A DNA stretch of 51,644 nt from Succinatimonas sp. CAG:777 (GCA_000431835.1 HF987963.1:17513-69156), one strand, 5' to 3'; counted from the stretch's first letter, positions 28,501 through 36,208 are shown. Notes: generated by a model not told the origin, from the letters alone. Program-made: numbers and translations.

Positions 28501-28679
28501 GTGGCTGTCCTGAAGATCTAGCAAGACACTTCTATGTAAAAGAAATTGAAGATACACGTCAAAAGATGTCTAAAGATAAGAATGTAAGTCTTCTTTTAGA
28601 GCATTTAGGGGAAGATATTAGAACCTTGAATTTGAGCTTATACAAGCAAGAAGATAGTAAGTCTCTAACCAAGAAGTAA
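25461..28679 (+). CDS. dnaX: dnaX tau-specific extension: long disordered linker plus domain V (-1 frame)
   Basis: Open frame of 1,072 codons with no stop, starting exactly at the frameshift site (DWIGEDNSVEVIYLNP). Residues from about 1 to 880 are low-complexity, rich in Ser, Thr, Asn, Asp, Glu and Val and almost free of Cys and Trp. The last about 160 residues are folded: SCDFYDRVYKNDAWYQDIV, PYSWVLQISSDFQLLFISPE, VELKIEKV and a helical end DKNVSLLLEHLGEDIRTLN. This follows the pattern of E. coli tau domain V (DPWAAQV, hydrophobic strand block, VELTIVED, DNNIQTLRRFFDAEL), which binds the polymerase alpha subunit. A GTG at 25896 could be mistaken for a start, but upstream codons are open and protein-like. 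The fused product would be about 1,461 residues. Confidence 0.85.
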   Translation, partial: DWIGEDNSVEVIYLNPVINSAVDGIVAGKIPAENNHSLNTIFTNETTGAVSSSVAANLKADGSVNSELVDKVASENITLNPDITSALVAEANAITNSRTILNKTGEEIALITETDKTKLNSDINVATETAPDAQDLPSDTVTDHEVVVQTADTTNNDVSAPLSVNTDVTTIHSNSVEANSAFAQKSTLDNISISSAKASPTVEATDTVTVSNDEIPSVTDPNEINEFPVPDINPQSQVFSVNPQNSAPALGSTYDSKSDDLNVLIQGLETLNNQVITNNNPHLGQYRKVLTNIITPKSTDSSIVPENEELQTNSSFTNLSSLRNNQELQDKFSLISDVSRYINHIYGVLKGYQTEAESLKEGKSKSSHIEGMSSIISDMTYGKNSNDSVNGVANDETTSITDSISKLPSFNENGEIVTSSSIAPDTNNTCEVKTEPSVQSVNDSSFDNTEVKSNANNAETAPANGEPVYIGATGNLNPEAIKATNADNTNVAIENSVSDFSLVHVSSNSNKVTADDFTKVVQDLSSDNSKDKKNEVKTDNNEILTPQVVELTPDELLRKAQEEALAQLQSNQSLNQKLKEEAAALNKNVDASNLPKDDNKSFIEDDTANLNAELPNAVSEGSVSAPIETTLAASNLNASTDNAATNATRTAAKNGIAESTDKELVIKVNDTLVSTDTVKVNSLAQSSVIGSAKVTNDNTKLTNTDDMSADTDLSKVQEFMSLTKALALELQKGSYTDSVPVIKAHTYSQSLNQAITETLNGQLGSNHNAVEGNSSGVSSNEDSSINENKVIETASIQHQVLVQHQSVLQDKTSTAQNTQISENNSVSSSSEVPSEYFYEIPVDAYESDIDPVDNSIVDESYDNDEFSEGARVKGSDLKFDYVGANENSTNADGNPAKFRESTLKLIEEDQQFENKRLGRRLESCDFYDRVYKNDAWYQDIVKAGYNDGPVYSALCYTNRVVSPDDPYSWVLQISSDFQLLFISPEFHHNLRTKFSIEQEHPVELKIEKVQGIPSGCPEDLARHFYVKEIEDTRQKMSKDKNVSLLLEHLGEDIRTLNLSLYKQEDSKSLTKK

Positions 28680-28730
28680 GTTAATCTTTAAAAGCTTGTG
28701 CCTTTGTGTTTTGATGTAATCTTATAAAAC

Positions 28731-28767
28731 AAAAATCCCGTAATCGCATTTTATTACGGGATTTTTT
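28731..28767 (+). terminator. Bidirectional rho-independent terminator between dnaX and the polyamine-binding gene
   Basis: AATCCCGTAAT / ATTACGGGATT, an 11-bp stem with an 8-nt loop (28734-28763), flanked by A's on the left and T's on the right, so it can terminate both convergent genes. Confidence 0.93.
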
Positions 28768-28780
28768 AATTCATTTTAGC

Positions 28781-29908
28781 TTAATCCCAGCCGCTGCCAC
28801 TATCCTGATCATCCTCATTTTTACCAGAATTTAGTTTCATAGAGTTCCAAATTCTGTTGGTGATCTTAGTCATCTTAGATGAGGTTGGCTTTACAAAGTA
28901 CATTGTCTTTATCTTGTCTTCAGGGATATTAAATGAAGGATTATCTTTTAAATCCTGGTCAATATTTTCAATAGAAGCATTAACAGGTAGCAGGTAACGG
29001 ATCTCGTTGGCTACATTAGTTGCAACTTTTGGATCCTGCAGATAATTAAACCACTTTAGAGCATTGTCATAGTGATCTGCGTTAGCAGCAATAGTCCAGC
29101 AGTCAAACCAGAATATAGAACCTTCCTTTGGGATAGTGTACTCAATGTTGATCTTTTCGGCCTTTGCTCTTTGAGCTGCCTGCAGAACATCACCTGAGTA
29201 ACCTACAGCTACACAAACTTCACCTGAAGCTAAATCGTTAATATAACGTGATGAGTGGAAATATGATACATTTGAAGCAAATTTAGTTAAGATATCCAAA
29301 GCTTCATTATAATCAGATGCTTTCTCTGAGCTTGGATCTTTACCTAAATAATGCATTACAACAGAGGTTATCTCAATAGGTGAATCTAAAACAGCTATAC
29401 CGCACTGCTTTAACTTCTTAGCATTCTCTGGTTTAAAGAGAATGTCCCATGAATCAAACTTAAAGTCTTTACCAAAGATCTCTTCAATTTTATTTTTGTT
29501 ATAACCAATTCCAACAGAGATCTCTGTATATGGGTAAGCATAGCTGTTGTCAGGATCAATTGACTCAAGAGCTTTCATTCTTACAGGATCTAAGTTCTTC
29601 CAATTAGGGATCTTAGATTTGTCAATCTTTTGTAGAGCACCAGCTTTGGCAAGTCTTGGAACATAGTAGCTTGTCATCATCACAGCATCAAAACCTGATT
29701 TTCCTGATAATAGACGTGCCTCTACTAACTCATTACTGTCAAAAACAGCAAAATTAGCTTTAAGACCTGATGCCTTTTCAAAATCAGCAACAGTGTTTTC
29801 GCCGATGTAATCGCTCCAGTTCCAGATATTGATATCAGATTTAGCCTGAGCAATTGTTGCAAAGCTAGCGATGCCTAATGCAACAATAGTTTTTGACAGA
29901 TTCTTCAT
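28781..29908 (-). CDS. potF: Periplasmic putrescine/spermidine-binding protein (PotF-like)
   Basis: 375 residues, exported through signal peptide MKNLSKTIVALGIASFATIA. The mature part begins KSDINIWNWSDYIGENTVAD, as in PotF/PotD. VFDSNELVEARLLSG, DPDNSYAYPY, FKPENAKKLKQCGIAVLDSP, YLGKDPSS and YFHSSRYINDLASGEVCVAV match PotF closely, and FWFDCWTIAANADH includes the conserved ligand-contact Asp. This points to a polyamine ABC importer, putrescine-leaning. ATG 29908 has AGGA 7 nt upstream; TTG at 29914 is not needed. No permease or ATPase gene is adjacent, so the binding protein is an orphan here. The C-terminus ends in an Asp/Ser-rich tail. Confidence 0.88.
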   Translation of the reverse strand: MKNLSKTIVALGIASFATIAQAKSDINIWNWSDYIGENTVADFEKASGLKANFAVFDSNELVEARLLSGKSGFDAVMMTSYYVPRLAKAGALQKIDKSKIPNWKNLDPVRMKALESIDPDNSYAYPYTEISVGIGYNKNKIEEIFGKDFKFDSWDILFKPENAKKLKQCGIAVLDSPIEITSVVMHYLGKDPSSEKASDYNEALDILTKFASNVSYFHSSRYINDLASGEVCVAVGYSGDVLQAAQRAKAEKINIEYTIPKEGSIFWFDCWTIAANADHYDNALKWFNYLQDPKVATNVANEIRYLLPVNASIENIDQDLKDNPSFNIPEDKIKTMYFVKPTSSKMTKITNRIWNSMKLNSGKNEDDQDSGSGWD

Positions 29909-30225
29909 AAGCAATTCCTAAAATTTGAAGAACAAAGAAATAAAAATTTTTTTAATTTTTGTGAATTATAAATATTTCTTCATGAGATACAACAAAAAAA
30001 ATTGTCTATTTTGAAAATTACCTTTTGTTAAAATGAAGCTCTAAAAATAACTTCTTATTTTTTAAATGGTTAGGCTTTATAGAATTGAAATGTATTGAAG
30101 AAAGGTAAGTTGGAAAATGAGCACATTTTATGATTCTATAATTGTGTATTAGAGCTAAAAAGTGACATTTGATAGACAGTCATATATAAGAGCATCAGAG
30201 CTGTTTTGATCTGATGCTAATTTCG
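29909..30225. other. Intergenic region with terminator hairpin
   Basis: About 317 bp of AT-rich DNA, holding promoter sequence for the polyamine-binding gene and, at 30191-30218, the inverted repeat AGCATCAG / CTGATGCT after the minus-strand AAA-ATPase-like gene. That hairpin is followed on the minus strand by CTTATATA, a weak T-tail. No gene seen. Confidence 0.5.
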
Positions 30226-32070
30226 TTATTTCAACTTTTTTACAGTTACAAGACAATCCTTTTTACAAAATACTAAGCCATAAGCGTAGATCTCAGTAAT
30301 CTTTGACGTTTTTACAAATGGTAAAGCATAGTTCTTCTCTTCAATCTGAGATAAAGCCTTAGAAGCTAGCTCATCCATATCCGCTTCATTAGAGGTAGCT
30401 TTAATCTCGATGATTACAGCTTTGGTATTACGTTCTACTTTGAAGGTAATATCAGGATACCCGCTACCAGACTCATAATTAGAGTGGTAGTCAGAGATGA
30501 TATTTTCACAAGAGGTAAAAATACCATTGATAAAGCTATGGTAGTAATTCTCGAGAGGAGCTTTAGTGGCTGTATCTCTGATTGAGACATATTTTTGTAA
30601 CATATCAAAGAAGATGTCATAAGTTTCTTTTTGATTGCCACAAGACAAAGCATCTACTAACTTATTATGTAGATTTAGTTTTACAAATTCAGAACTAAAT
30701 CGCGTTTTTATGTTGTGTTCAAAACACTCAAGTATCTCTAGGTTAGGAATTCTTGCAAAGATTTCTTTATTGGTTTTACTGTCTTTAGATAACTCTGCTT
30801 CATCTGTCTTTTCCCAATCTACAGTCAGATAACCTGTATGTAAGAGTAGTGACCAGAAATCATCAGATTCATGCTGTGACAAACAGTCATAGTTCATGGA
30901 TTCATTTAGAATAAAGCTAATCGACTTATCATCAACTAAATCCTGCATTTTTTTGTTGTCATTATCAGTTAAATAACCAATATAGCCTGATAAGGATTTA
31001 TCTGAGGTTGTGCCTTCCCAGTAGTTTTCTAACCTGTTTAACTTTAAGGTTCCCTTTAGATTCTTTTTGTAATAATCACTAATGAAACTTACTATATCCC
31101 ATGGACAGAAAATCTCTTTGTCATAGAACTTGTATCCGTCATAATGTTCTTTTACTTTTTGAGCAAAGTTGTCCATTTTATAGTCTTTTAAGAACTTATA
31201 GGTTTCTTCTTTGGTAAAACCAATGATTCCTGTATAGTCTTCGTTTTCAGAGAGGACTGTATTTACCTTAAGGTTATTAACACCTGTAAAAAGACTGTTC
31301 TTAGCTACCTTTAAGCAACCGGTGATAATGACTTTGGTGAGAGTCTTTTGATCTTTTAAAATACCTAAAAAGACTTTCATGAGGGTTACCATGTTATAGT
31401 GGTAGGTAGCCTTGTAAGGCTTATCACCATCATTTAGCTTTGCATTCTGTATGTCATGATATGAAGCATTAGCTAAAGGTACATCATACTCATCAATAAG
31501 GAGTACTGGGTACTTGCCGTACTCTTTATAAAGAGCTGTAGCTATGGTACTTAATGAACCTGTCAGGTAATCTGAATTTTCAAATTCTCTTAAAAACTCT
31601 ACCTTAAGAATTTTGCTTAATTTGTCTTTATCTTCTTTATCTAATTTTGTACTGCTTAAAAGATATCTATAGTTTTCAGCGAGTTTGCTTACTTCCGCTG
31701 CAAAATTTTTATAAGCAATATCAAAGGTAACACCATCAACATTTTTTAGAGAAATGCTGATAACAGGATACTGTCCCATGAACTTAGAACAGAACTCTTT
31801 ATCTTCTAATATGTTGGTGCCTTGAAAGTATTTAAGCTGTAATGAGTTATCAAAAGGCTTTTCAGAATTTATCTTTAAGAAAGTCTCAAACATGGTCATG
31901 AGCAAGGTCTTACCAAAACGTCTTGGTCTTGTAAACAACAGAACTTTTGTAGAACTTGTAAAAACAGTCTTTAAGTACTCTGTCTTATCTACAAAGTAAC
32001 AATTACCGTCTTTTAGTTCTTCATAACAGCCAGGATTATCTGGTAGTAGTAAAAATTCTTTATTGCTCAT
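30226..32070 (-). CDS. AAA-ATPase-like / PD-(D/E)XK nuclease-like protein (DUF1703 type), second copy
   Basis: A 614-residue protein of the same family as the one at 12026. FVDKTEYLKTVF and the Walker-A variant KVLLFTRPRRFGKTLLMT are near the N-terminus. Walker B is YPVLLIDEYDVPL, and a KHYDGYKF-like KEHYDGYKF block precedes a central helical domain. The C-terminal PD-(D/E)XK core is GSGYPDITFKVERN followed by AVIIEIKAT. All expected catalytic residues are visible, so it is probably active. Sequence similarity to the first copy is limited to the motifs, so these are old paralogues or separate acquisitions rather than a recent duplication. It is monocistronic. Function is not established for the family. 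Confidence 0.87.
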   Translation of the reverse strand: MSNKEFLLLPDNPGCYEELKDGNCYFVDKTEYLKTVFTSSTKVLLFTRPRRFGKTLLMTMFETFLKINSEKPFDNSLQLKYFQGTNILEDKEFCSKFMGQYPVISISLKNVDGVTFDIAYKNFAAEVSKLAENYRYLLSSTKLDKEDKDKLSKILKVEFLREFENSDYLTGSLSTIATALYKEYGKYPVLLIDEYDVPLANASYHDIQNAKLNDGDKPYKATYHYNMVTLMKVFLGILKDQKTLTKVIITGCLKVAKNSLFTGVNNLKVNTVLSENEDYTGIIGFTKEETYKFLKDYKMDNFAQKVKEHYDGYKFYDKEIFCPWDIVSFISDYYKKNLKGTLKLNRLENYWEGTTSDKSLSGYIGYLTDNDNKKMQDLVDDKSISFILNESMNYDCLSQHESDDFWSLLLHTGYLTVDWEKTDEAELSKDSKTNKEIFARIPNLEILECFEHNIKTRFSSEFVKLNLHNKLVDALSCGNQKETYDIFFDMLQKYVSIRDTATKAPLENYYHSFINGIFTSCENIISDYHSNYESGSGYPDITFKVERNTKAVIIEIKATSNEADMDELASKALSQIEEKNYALPFVKTSKITEIYAYGLVFCKKDCLVTVKKLK

Positions 32071-32816
32071 TAATCAATCTCTATTTCAATAAGTAACTTC
32101 TACTTTAAATTATAAAGTATTTACCTTCATATATACTGTTTTTACTGACTATATGGTGACAAGGAACAAGTCAATTGCTTTTTGAACTATTTTTGTCGCC
32201 ATAATATTTCTCAAAATTCTTTCCTAACTCCTTTATTATAAAGGAATTACATCATTTCTTATAAGGTTATTTTTGGTAAAAAATAATTAGTGGAACCTAA
32301 TCCACATTTATTTTAAGTTCAGCTAAAGAGAAAGTCCTACCCTATAGAGTGTTCCTTCAATTAAAGTCATTCAGTATCAAAGCTCAGGTTGACCTGATTT
32401 CGTTTAAATTTTCTATGATCATGAGTCAGTCTTTGCTGCTACTTCAATATATTTGATCAAATAGTGTATCTTGAACTTCAGTGCCAAATTCTATTAGAAG
32501 CATGATACTTAGTACTGCTATTATTGGTAATGCATTTTGGAGAAATCTAAGGTATTGGTGCTTTGAAAAATGCCGATTTTATTATCGGTACAAACATTGT
32601 ATTAAACTTGGACTTAACCAGCTTTTGAGTAGTTGAATAATCACTTTTATTTATATACCTTTTATTGCACAAGTTTGAGAATTATCGTGTCTGATAGACT
32701 GCATCAAATTGATAAACGTTGAGTAAATCACATGCTAAAATGTAAGATAAAGTTCGTTGCCTATTTCATTTGTTGTCTATTCAAAAATTCTCTACAATAC
32801 ACATAAGGAGTCAACA
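32071..32816. other. Long intergenic region upstream of parA
   Basis: About 745 bp without a convincing gene. Hairpins are CCTTTA/TAAAGG near 32230-32250 and CCGAT/ATCGG near 32573-32588, with a CAGGTTGACCTG palindrome near 32385. A short stretch near 32555-32630 reads as protein-like in one frame (GALKNADFIIGTNIVLNLDL) but has no start or family match I recognise; it may be a gene remnant. AAGGAG at 32805 serves the ParA-like gene. Confidence 0.4.
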
Positions 32817-33590
32817 ATGGGCAGAATAATTACAATTAGCAATCCTAAAGGTGGCACAGCAAAAACTTCAACAGCTGTGAATTTGTCTTGCGCATTAAGA
32901 ACTGTTAATAAAAAAGTTCTTTTAATCGATTTTGATCCGCAGAGAAGTTCTAGTGTAGCCTTAGGCTATGAGTACACTGATGTTGAACACAATATAGCAA
33001 CGGCCGTACTAGATGGTGTAAGTGCTGATAAATGTATAACACCTTACCCAAAAGGCGGTTTTGATGTGATCCTGTCATCTGAAGATTTAGTGGCACTGCC
33101 TACGGTCTTACGTGAGGATACGGAACCTGCTTCAAGATTAAAAAAAGTCATTGCAAATATAAAAGATAAATATGATTTCCTAATCATAGACACTCCGGCT
33201 AGCATGAACCTAATCACTATCAATGCTCTGTGTGCCGCTGATTATCTTGTGCTTCCTGTATGTTGTGACATGTTTGCTATCGACTCCATGAAGACACTGC
33301 TTGACAATCTTTTAGAACTAAAAGAAAAGCATTTATCAAAATGTAATCTTTTAGGTATCCTAAGAACAATCTATGATCCAATGCAACCATTAGCCTCAAG
33401 AATTAGTCACGAGCTTGCAGAATCTTTTAAAGATCTTTTGTTTGCAACAAAGATAAGCTATAACCCAAAAATTTCAGAGTCCTCAAGTGCTGCCTGTCCA
33501 GTACTTGTGTATGACAGAACCTCTTTAGGTTCTAGAGAGTATCTGTCTTTTGCCGGAGAGATCTTAAAAAAGTTGCGTCAGTTGCAATAG
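32817..33590 (+). CDS. ParA/Soj-family ATPase, orphan
   Basis: 257 residues from ATG 32817, with AAGGAG 6 nt upstream. The deviant Walker A is NPKGGTAKTSTAVNL at residues 9-23, with the ParA signature Lys at 11 and Ala in place of the usual Gly at 15. VLLIDFDPQRSSS is motif A', and FLIIDTPASMNLITINAL is Walker B. The length fits chromosomal Soj/ParA. No parB gene or parS-like site is seen next to it. ParA homologues near motility genes often position chemoreceptors or flagella at poles; the neighbour is a flagellin, but there is 125 bp and a separate sigma-54 promoter between them. Substrate is therefore open. Confidence 0.87.
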   Translation: MGRIITISNPKGGTAKTSTAVNLSCALRTVNKKVLLIDFDPQRSSSVALGYEYTDVEHNIATAVLDGVSADKCITPYPKGGFDVILSSEDLVALPTVLREDTEPASRLKKVIANIKDKYDFLIIDTPASMNLITINALCAADYLVLPVCCDMFAIDSMKTLLDNLLELKEKHLSKCNLLGILRTIYDPMQPLASRISHELAESFKDLLFATKISYNPKISESSSAACPVLVYDRTSLGSREYLSFAGEILKKLRQLQ

Positions 33591-33665
33591 ACAGACGGCA
33601 AAATCTTGTCAAAAGAATCTGTTGCATTTTTTCTAATTCACTGATCTTTAAGAAGAATGTATTTC

Positions 33666-33681
33666 TGGCATATATCTTGCT
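33666..33681 (+). promoter_or_regulatory. Sigma-54 promoter of the flagellin gene
   Basis: TGGCATATATCTTGCT fits the RpoN consensus TGGCAC-N5-TTGCW: the GG and GC doublets are spaced correctly and only one base of the first block differs. Transcription would start near 33692, about 24 bases before the flagellin ATG and before its GGAGA ribosome site. Polar flagellins of Vibrio-type systems are often RpoN-dependent, so the context agrees. Confidence 0.8.
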
Positions 33682-33715
33682 TTTCAGAAAATTATAATTT
33701 CTGGAGAGAAGAATT

Positions 33716-34606
33716 ATGTCAATCACGATACAAACAAATCTTGCCTCAATCACGTCGCAGGCTGATTTAAGAAAATCTAATCTGACATCTGCTGATGCAA
33801 CCAAAAGATTGTCTTCAGGTTCAAAAATCAATAGTGCTAAAGATGATCCTGCAAATTTGCAGATCTCACATAAATTTACCTCCCAGATCAATTGTCTTGA
33901 TAGGGGGAATAGAAATTCATCAGAAGGTGAGGCTGTAGCTCAATTAGCTGAAGGTGCTTTAGCTGAGGATTTTACAATATTGCAGCGCATCAGACAGTTA
34001 GCTATTCAGAGTGCTAATGGAACCTATAACGAACAGGATAGACAAACTATACAGTTTGAAGTCAATCAGTTGTGTAATGAGATAACACGTGTTGCTTGCA
34101 AGACTACATATGGTGGAGCTCAGATCTTAAATGGTAAGTCTGAGCACAGTTTAATCAATGACGATGGCAAACTCTCTTTGCAAGTAGGAGCAAATGCAAA
34201 CACTACCATCGATCTCGATTTGTCTGTATCTTTTACCATGTCTTCAATGCAGGCTCATATAGGGGGTGTTTCTGATGGTAATGGATATAATGATGCTAAT
34301 AAAACCTTTGATGTTTCTACCACAGAGAATGCTCAAAAGGTATTAGAGAGTATCGATGACTATATTGCCTTCATCGATTCAAAACGCTCTGATGTTGGAG
34401 CTGTTTCAAATCGATTGAACAGTACTATCAGCAATCAGGAAAACATGCACGAAAATGAGTCTGATGCCCGTGCAAGAATTACTGATGCTGATTATGCTGT
34501 TGAGTCTTCAAGACTGATTTCAGCTAATATCTTAGAAAATGCCACTTCTCAGATGATGATGCAGGCTAATGCATATCCACAGGTTGTGGCAAATTTACTA
34601 AGTTAA
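33716..34606 (+). CDS. Divergent flagellin with cysteines
   Basis: A 296-residue flagellin. The N-terminal D0/D1 region has RLSSGSKINSAKDDPANLQI, and residues 89-103 contain LQRIRQLAIQSANGT, close to the canonical D1 segment. The C-terminal region has ARARITDADYAVESSRL and ends QANAYPQVVANLLS, as usual. The central variable domain is short (about residues 135-215). Odd features are three Cys (60, 120, 128), which flagellins generally avoid, INCLDRG in place of the usual KGLTQA-type stretch, and an N-terminus MSITIQTNLASI. It has its own sigma-54 promoter and ribosome site. It is probably a minor or alternative flagellin; other fla genes are not nearby. Confidence 0.88.
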   Translation: MSITIQTNLASITSQADLRKSNLTSADATKRLSSGSKINSAKDDPANLQISHKFTSQINCLDRGNRNSSEGEAVAQLAEGALAEDFTILQRIRQLAIQSANGTYNEQDRQTIQFEVNQLCNEITRVACKTTYGGAQILNGKSEHSLINDDGKLSLQVGANANTTIDLDLSVSFTMSSMQAHIGGVSDGNGYNDANKTFDVSTTENAQKVLESIDDYIAFIDSKRSDVGAVSNRLNSTISNQENMHENESDARARITDADYAVESSRLISANILENATSQMMMQANAYPQVVANLLS

Positions 34607-34744
34607 TTGTAACTGATAAAAATATGATCATCTTTATAAAGTGATTTTTAAGAGAGTTCCACATTTTTATGAATTACTAAGGCTTATCTAATTTAATCTG
34701 GTTACTATTATAAAAACGAAGTAATGATGTATCAAAAACTAGAC

Positions 34745-35815
34745 TTAGTTTTCATTGATGTCATACTCTGCATTCTTTTTGCATTTAGGGCAGGGTATGA
34801 CAGACAGATACTCTTGAGCGCATTTAGGATCTTTTAAATCAAGATAAGGAGTGTTGCATCCTAAACATGCTACAGGTTCTGCCTTCTTGTTTACATACAT
34901 TTCTAAAATCGCATAGAAGTTATCAAACGATGGAAAGTTATGTAGCTTCTTGCTCTTAGTAAAGCAGTTCTGATAATTAACATTAAGCTTAGAACAGACA
35001 ATGTATACGCCAATTGCTAAGATATTTGAGATCTTGTCTGGTATTGAATTTGTGTCAAAGTGCATTGTTGAAGCTTCTTTATTAGTAAGAACACGACAGC
35101 AAATTGTATAAAGAGCGATCATCAACATTATGTAGCCTGAAAGCTCTTTATCAGAGAGAATAGGCAAAATAGAGCGCATTTTTTTGTAGCTTTTCTTAGT
35201 TGATGCCTCATAGAACTCGGATAATGTTCTGTAATGTAAAGATGTGATTTCATGATTTAAAGACTTAGAACAGCCGGCACTAGCTAAATGGTAGGCAGTT
35301 AGTCGATTTATCGAGTCGGCCTTTAGTGGAGGTGATAAGTCACTATTGGTAGCAAGCTTTAACTGTAATAGATCTTCTAAACAGGAGAGTAAAGTAGGAG
35401 TTGAAGTATTGATTAGATGTGAAATAAATTCACTTTCTGAACGTGTAGCCAGCTCTAAATTCTCAACAATGTCGAAGATAGAAAATCCGGATAGTCTTGA
35501 TAAAGAGGCAATAGGTGATTCTGTCATTCTTAAAAAGTCTAGCTTATGATCTACGCTAACTTTTGAAATAAGAGAATAATCTCCAAATAAATGAGCATCA
35601 GTTCTGGCTGCTTTTGCCATCCATAAACTTAATTCATCAGGAATGTGATTGAAGATGAGGTTGTATGCTTGTGAAATCTTTATCTCAGTTCTTGTAGAGA
35701 TTTCATAAAGAGAGTCTACACAATCTTTGGCATGTTGCACTAAGTTGATATCGTTTGCTGTAGCAGTTTTGAACCTTGAGTAGTAAATCCAAGGATTATT
35801 TGATGTATGTTTCAT
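34745..35815 (-). CDS. FlhC-like transcriptional regulator with C-terminal zinc-ribbon (tentative)
   Basis: A 356-residue, mostly helical protein I do not recognise with certainty. Near the C-terminus Cys 317/320 and 342/345 form CxxC-N21-CxxC, with an extra Cys at 332. E. coli FlhC has a similar late CxxC-N16-CxxC zinc site following helices. The N-terminal helix SLYEISTRTEIKISQAYNLI resembles the FlhC stretch where S/T-x-LS precedes a LYKEL helix. FlhC is only about 190 residues, so this would be an enlarged form, possibly with an internal duplication. Supporting context is the flagellin next door and a CRP site in its promoter, since E. coli flhDC is CRP-controlled. No FlhD is present. Confidence 0.45.
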   Translation of the reverse strand: MKHTSNNPWIYYSRFKTATANDINLVQHAKDCVDSLYEISTRTEIKISQAYNLIFNHIPDELSLWMAKAARTDAHLFGDYSLISKVSVDHKLDFLRMTESPIASLSRLSGFSIFDIVENLELATRSESEFISHLINTSTPTLLSCLEDLLQLKLATNSDLSPPLKADSINRLTAYHLASAGCSKSLNHEITSLHYRTLSEFYEASTKKSYKKMRSILPILSDKELSGYIMLMIALYTICCRVLTNKEASTMHFDTNSIPDKISNILAIGVYIVCSKLNVNYQNCFTKSKKLHNFPSFDNFYAILEMYVNKKAEPVACLGCNTPYLDLKDPKCAQEYLSVIPCPKCKKNAEYDINEN

Positions 35816-35835
35816 AGGTTTATCCTATATTAAAT

Positions 35836-35857
35836 AATTGTGAACAAGATCACAATT
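35836..35857 (-). promoter_or_regulatory. Near-perfect CRP site at the FlhC-like gene
   Basis: TGTGA-N6-TCACA at 35839-35854, extended by AAT/ATT on each side to a 22-bp element with symmetric arms, matches the CRP consensus in both half-sites. It lies between the predicted -10 box (35869-35874) and the ATG at 35815, about +5 to +26. CRP bound here would be expected to block initiation rather than activate, unless another promoter is used. Confidence 0.85.
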
Positions 35858-35868
35858 TTGAGCGGCTT

Positions 35869-35896
35869 ATTATACTGGTATTTTGACTTCATGCAA
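35869..35896 (-). promoter_or_regulatory. Predicted sigma-70 promoter of the FlhC-like gene
   Basis: On the minus strand TTGCAT (35891-35896), 16 bp, then a perfect TATAAT (35869-35874). The start would be near 35862, giving a leader of about 47 nt that contains the CRP site. Confidence 0.55.
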
Positions 35897-36154
35897 GTAA
35901 ATTTGGCTTAAAAAAGCCTTTTGCATGCAAAATCTGAATAGCTTTAAACTTATCTATCATTGTCTAATTATTGATACATAAGGCTTGGAGAATCTGAAAA
36001 GTAAAAACACTCAGTATGAAAAAATTTAGTTTTTATGCAAATTCTTGCAAATTATTTTTTCAAAGGTGTGGTTTACTGTATTTGAGAATAGCTTTAACTT
36101 TAGCTCTTATTCACTCAATGAACAGTTTGGTCGAAGTGATAATAGAGAATTTTA

Positions 36155-36189
36155 AATTAAAAAGCGCACATAAGATGGTAGTGCGCTTT
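36155..36189 (-). terminator. Rho-independent terminator of fabA
   Basis: AAAGCGCAC / GTGCGCTTT, a perfect 9-bp stem with an 11-nt loop (36161-36189), followed on the minus strand by a T-rich stretch. It sits 20 bases after the fabA stop. Confidence 0.88.
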
Positions 36190-36208
36190 GAAAAAGATTA
36201 AGTGAAGA

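Noticed and set aside
25896..28679. Separate gene starting at GTG 25896
   Set aside because: The same frame is open back to the frameshift site at 25461 and the C-terminus is tau domain V, so it is the downstream part of dnaX.
35919..35932. Palindrome TTTTGCATGCAAAA
   Set aside because: AT-rich palindromes of this size are expected in such DNA; no link to a promoter or gene could be argued.
36016..36201. 61-codon ORF after the FlhC-like promoter region
   Set aside because: Its 3' end runs through the fabA terminator stem and no ribosome site is visible; a short membrane-like stretch is not enough to support it.
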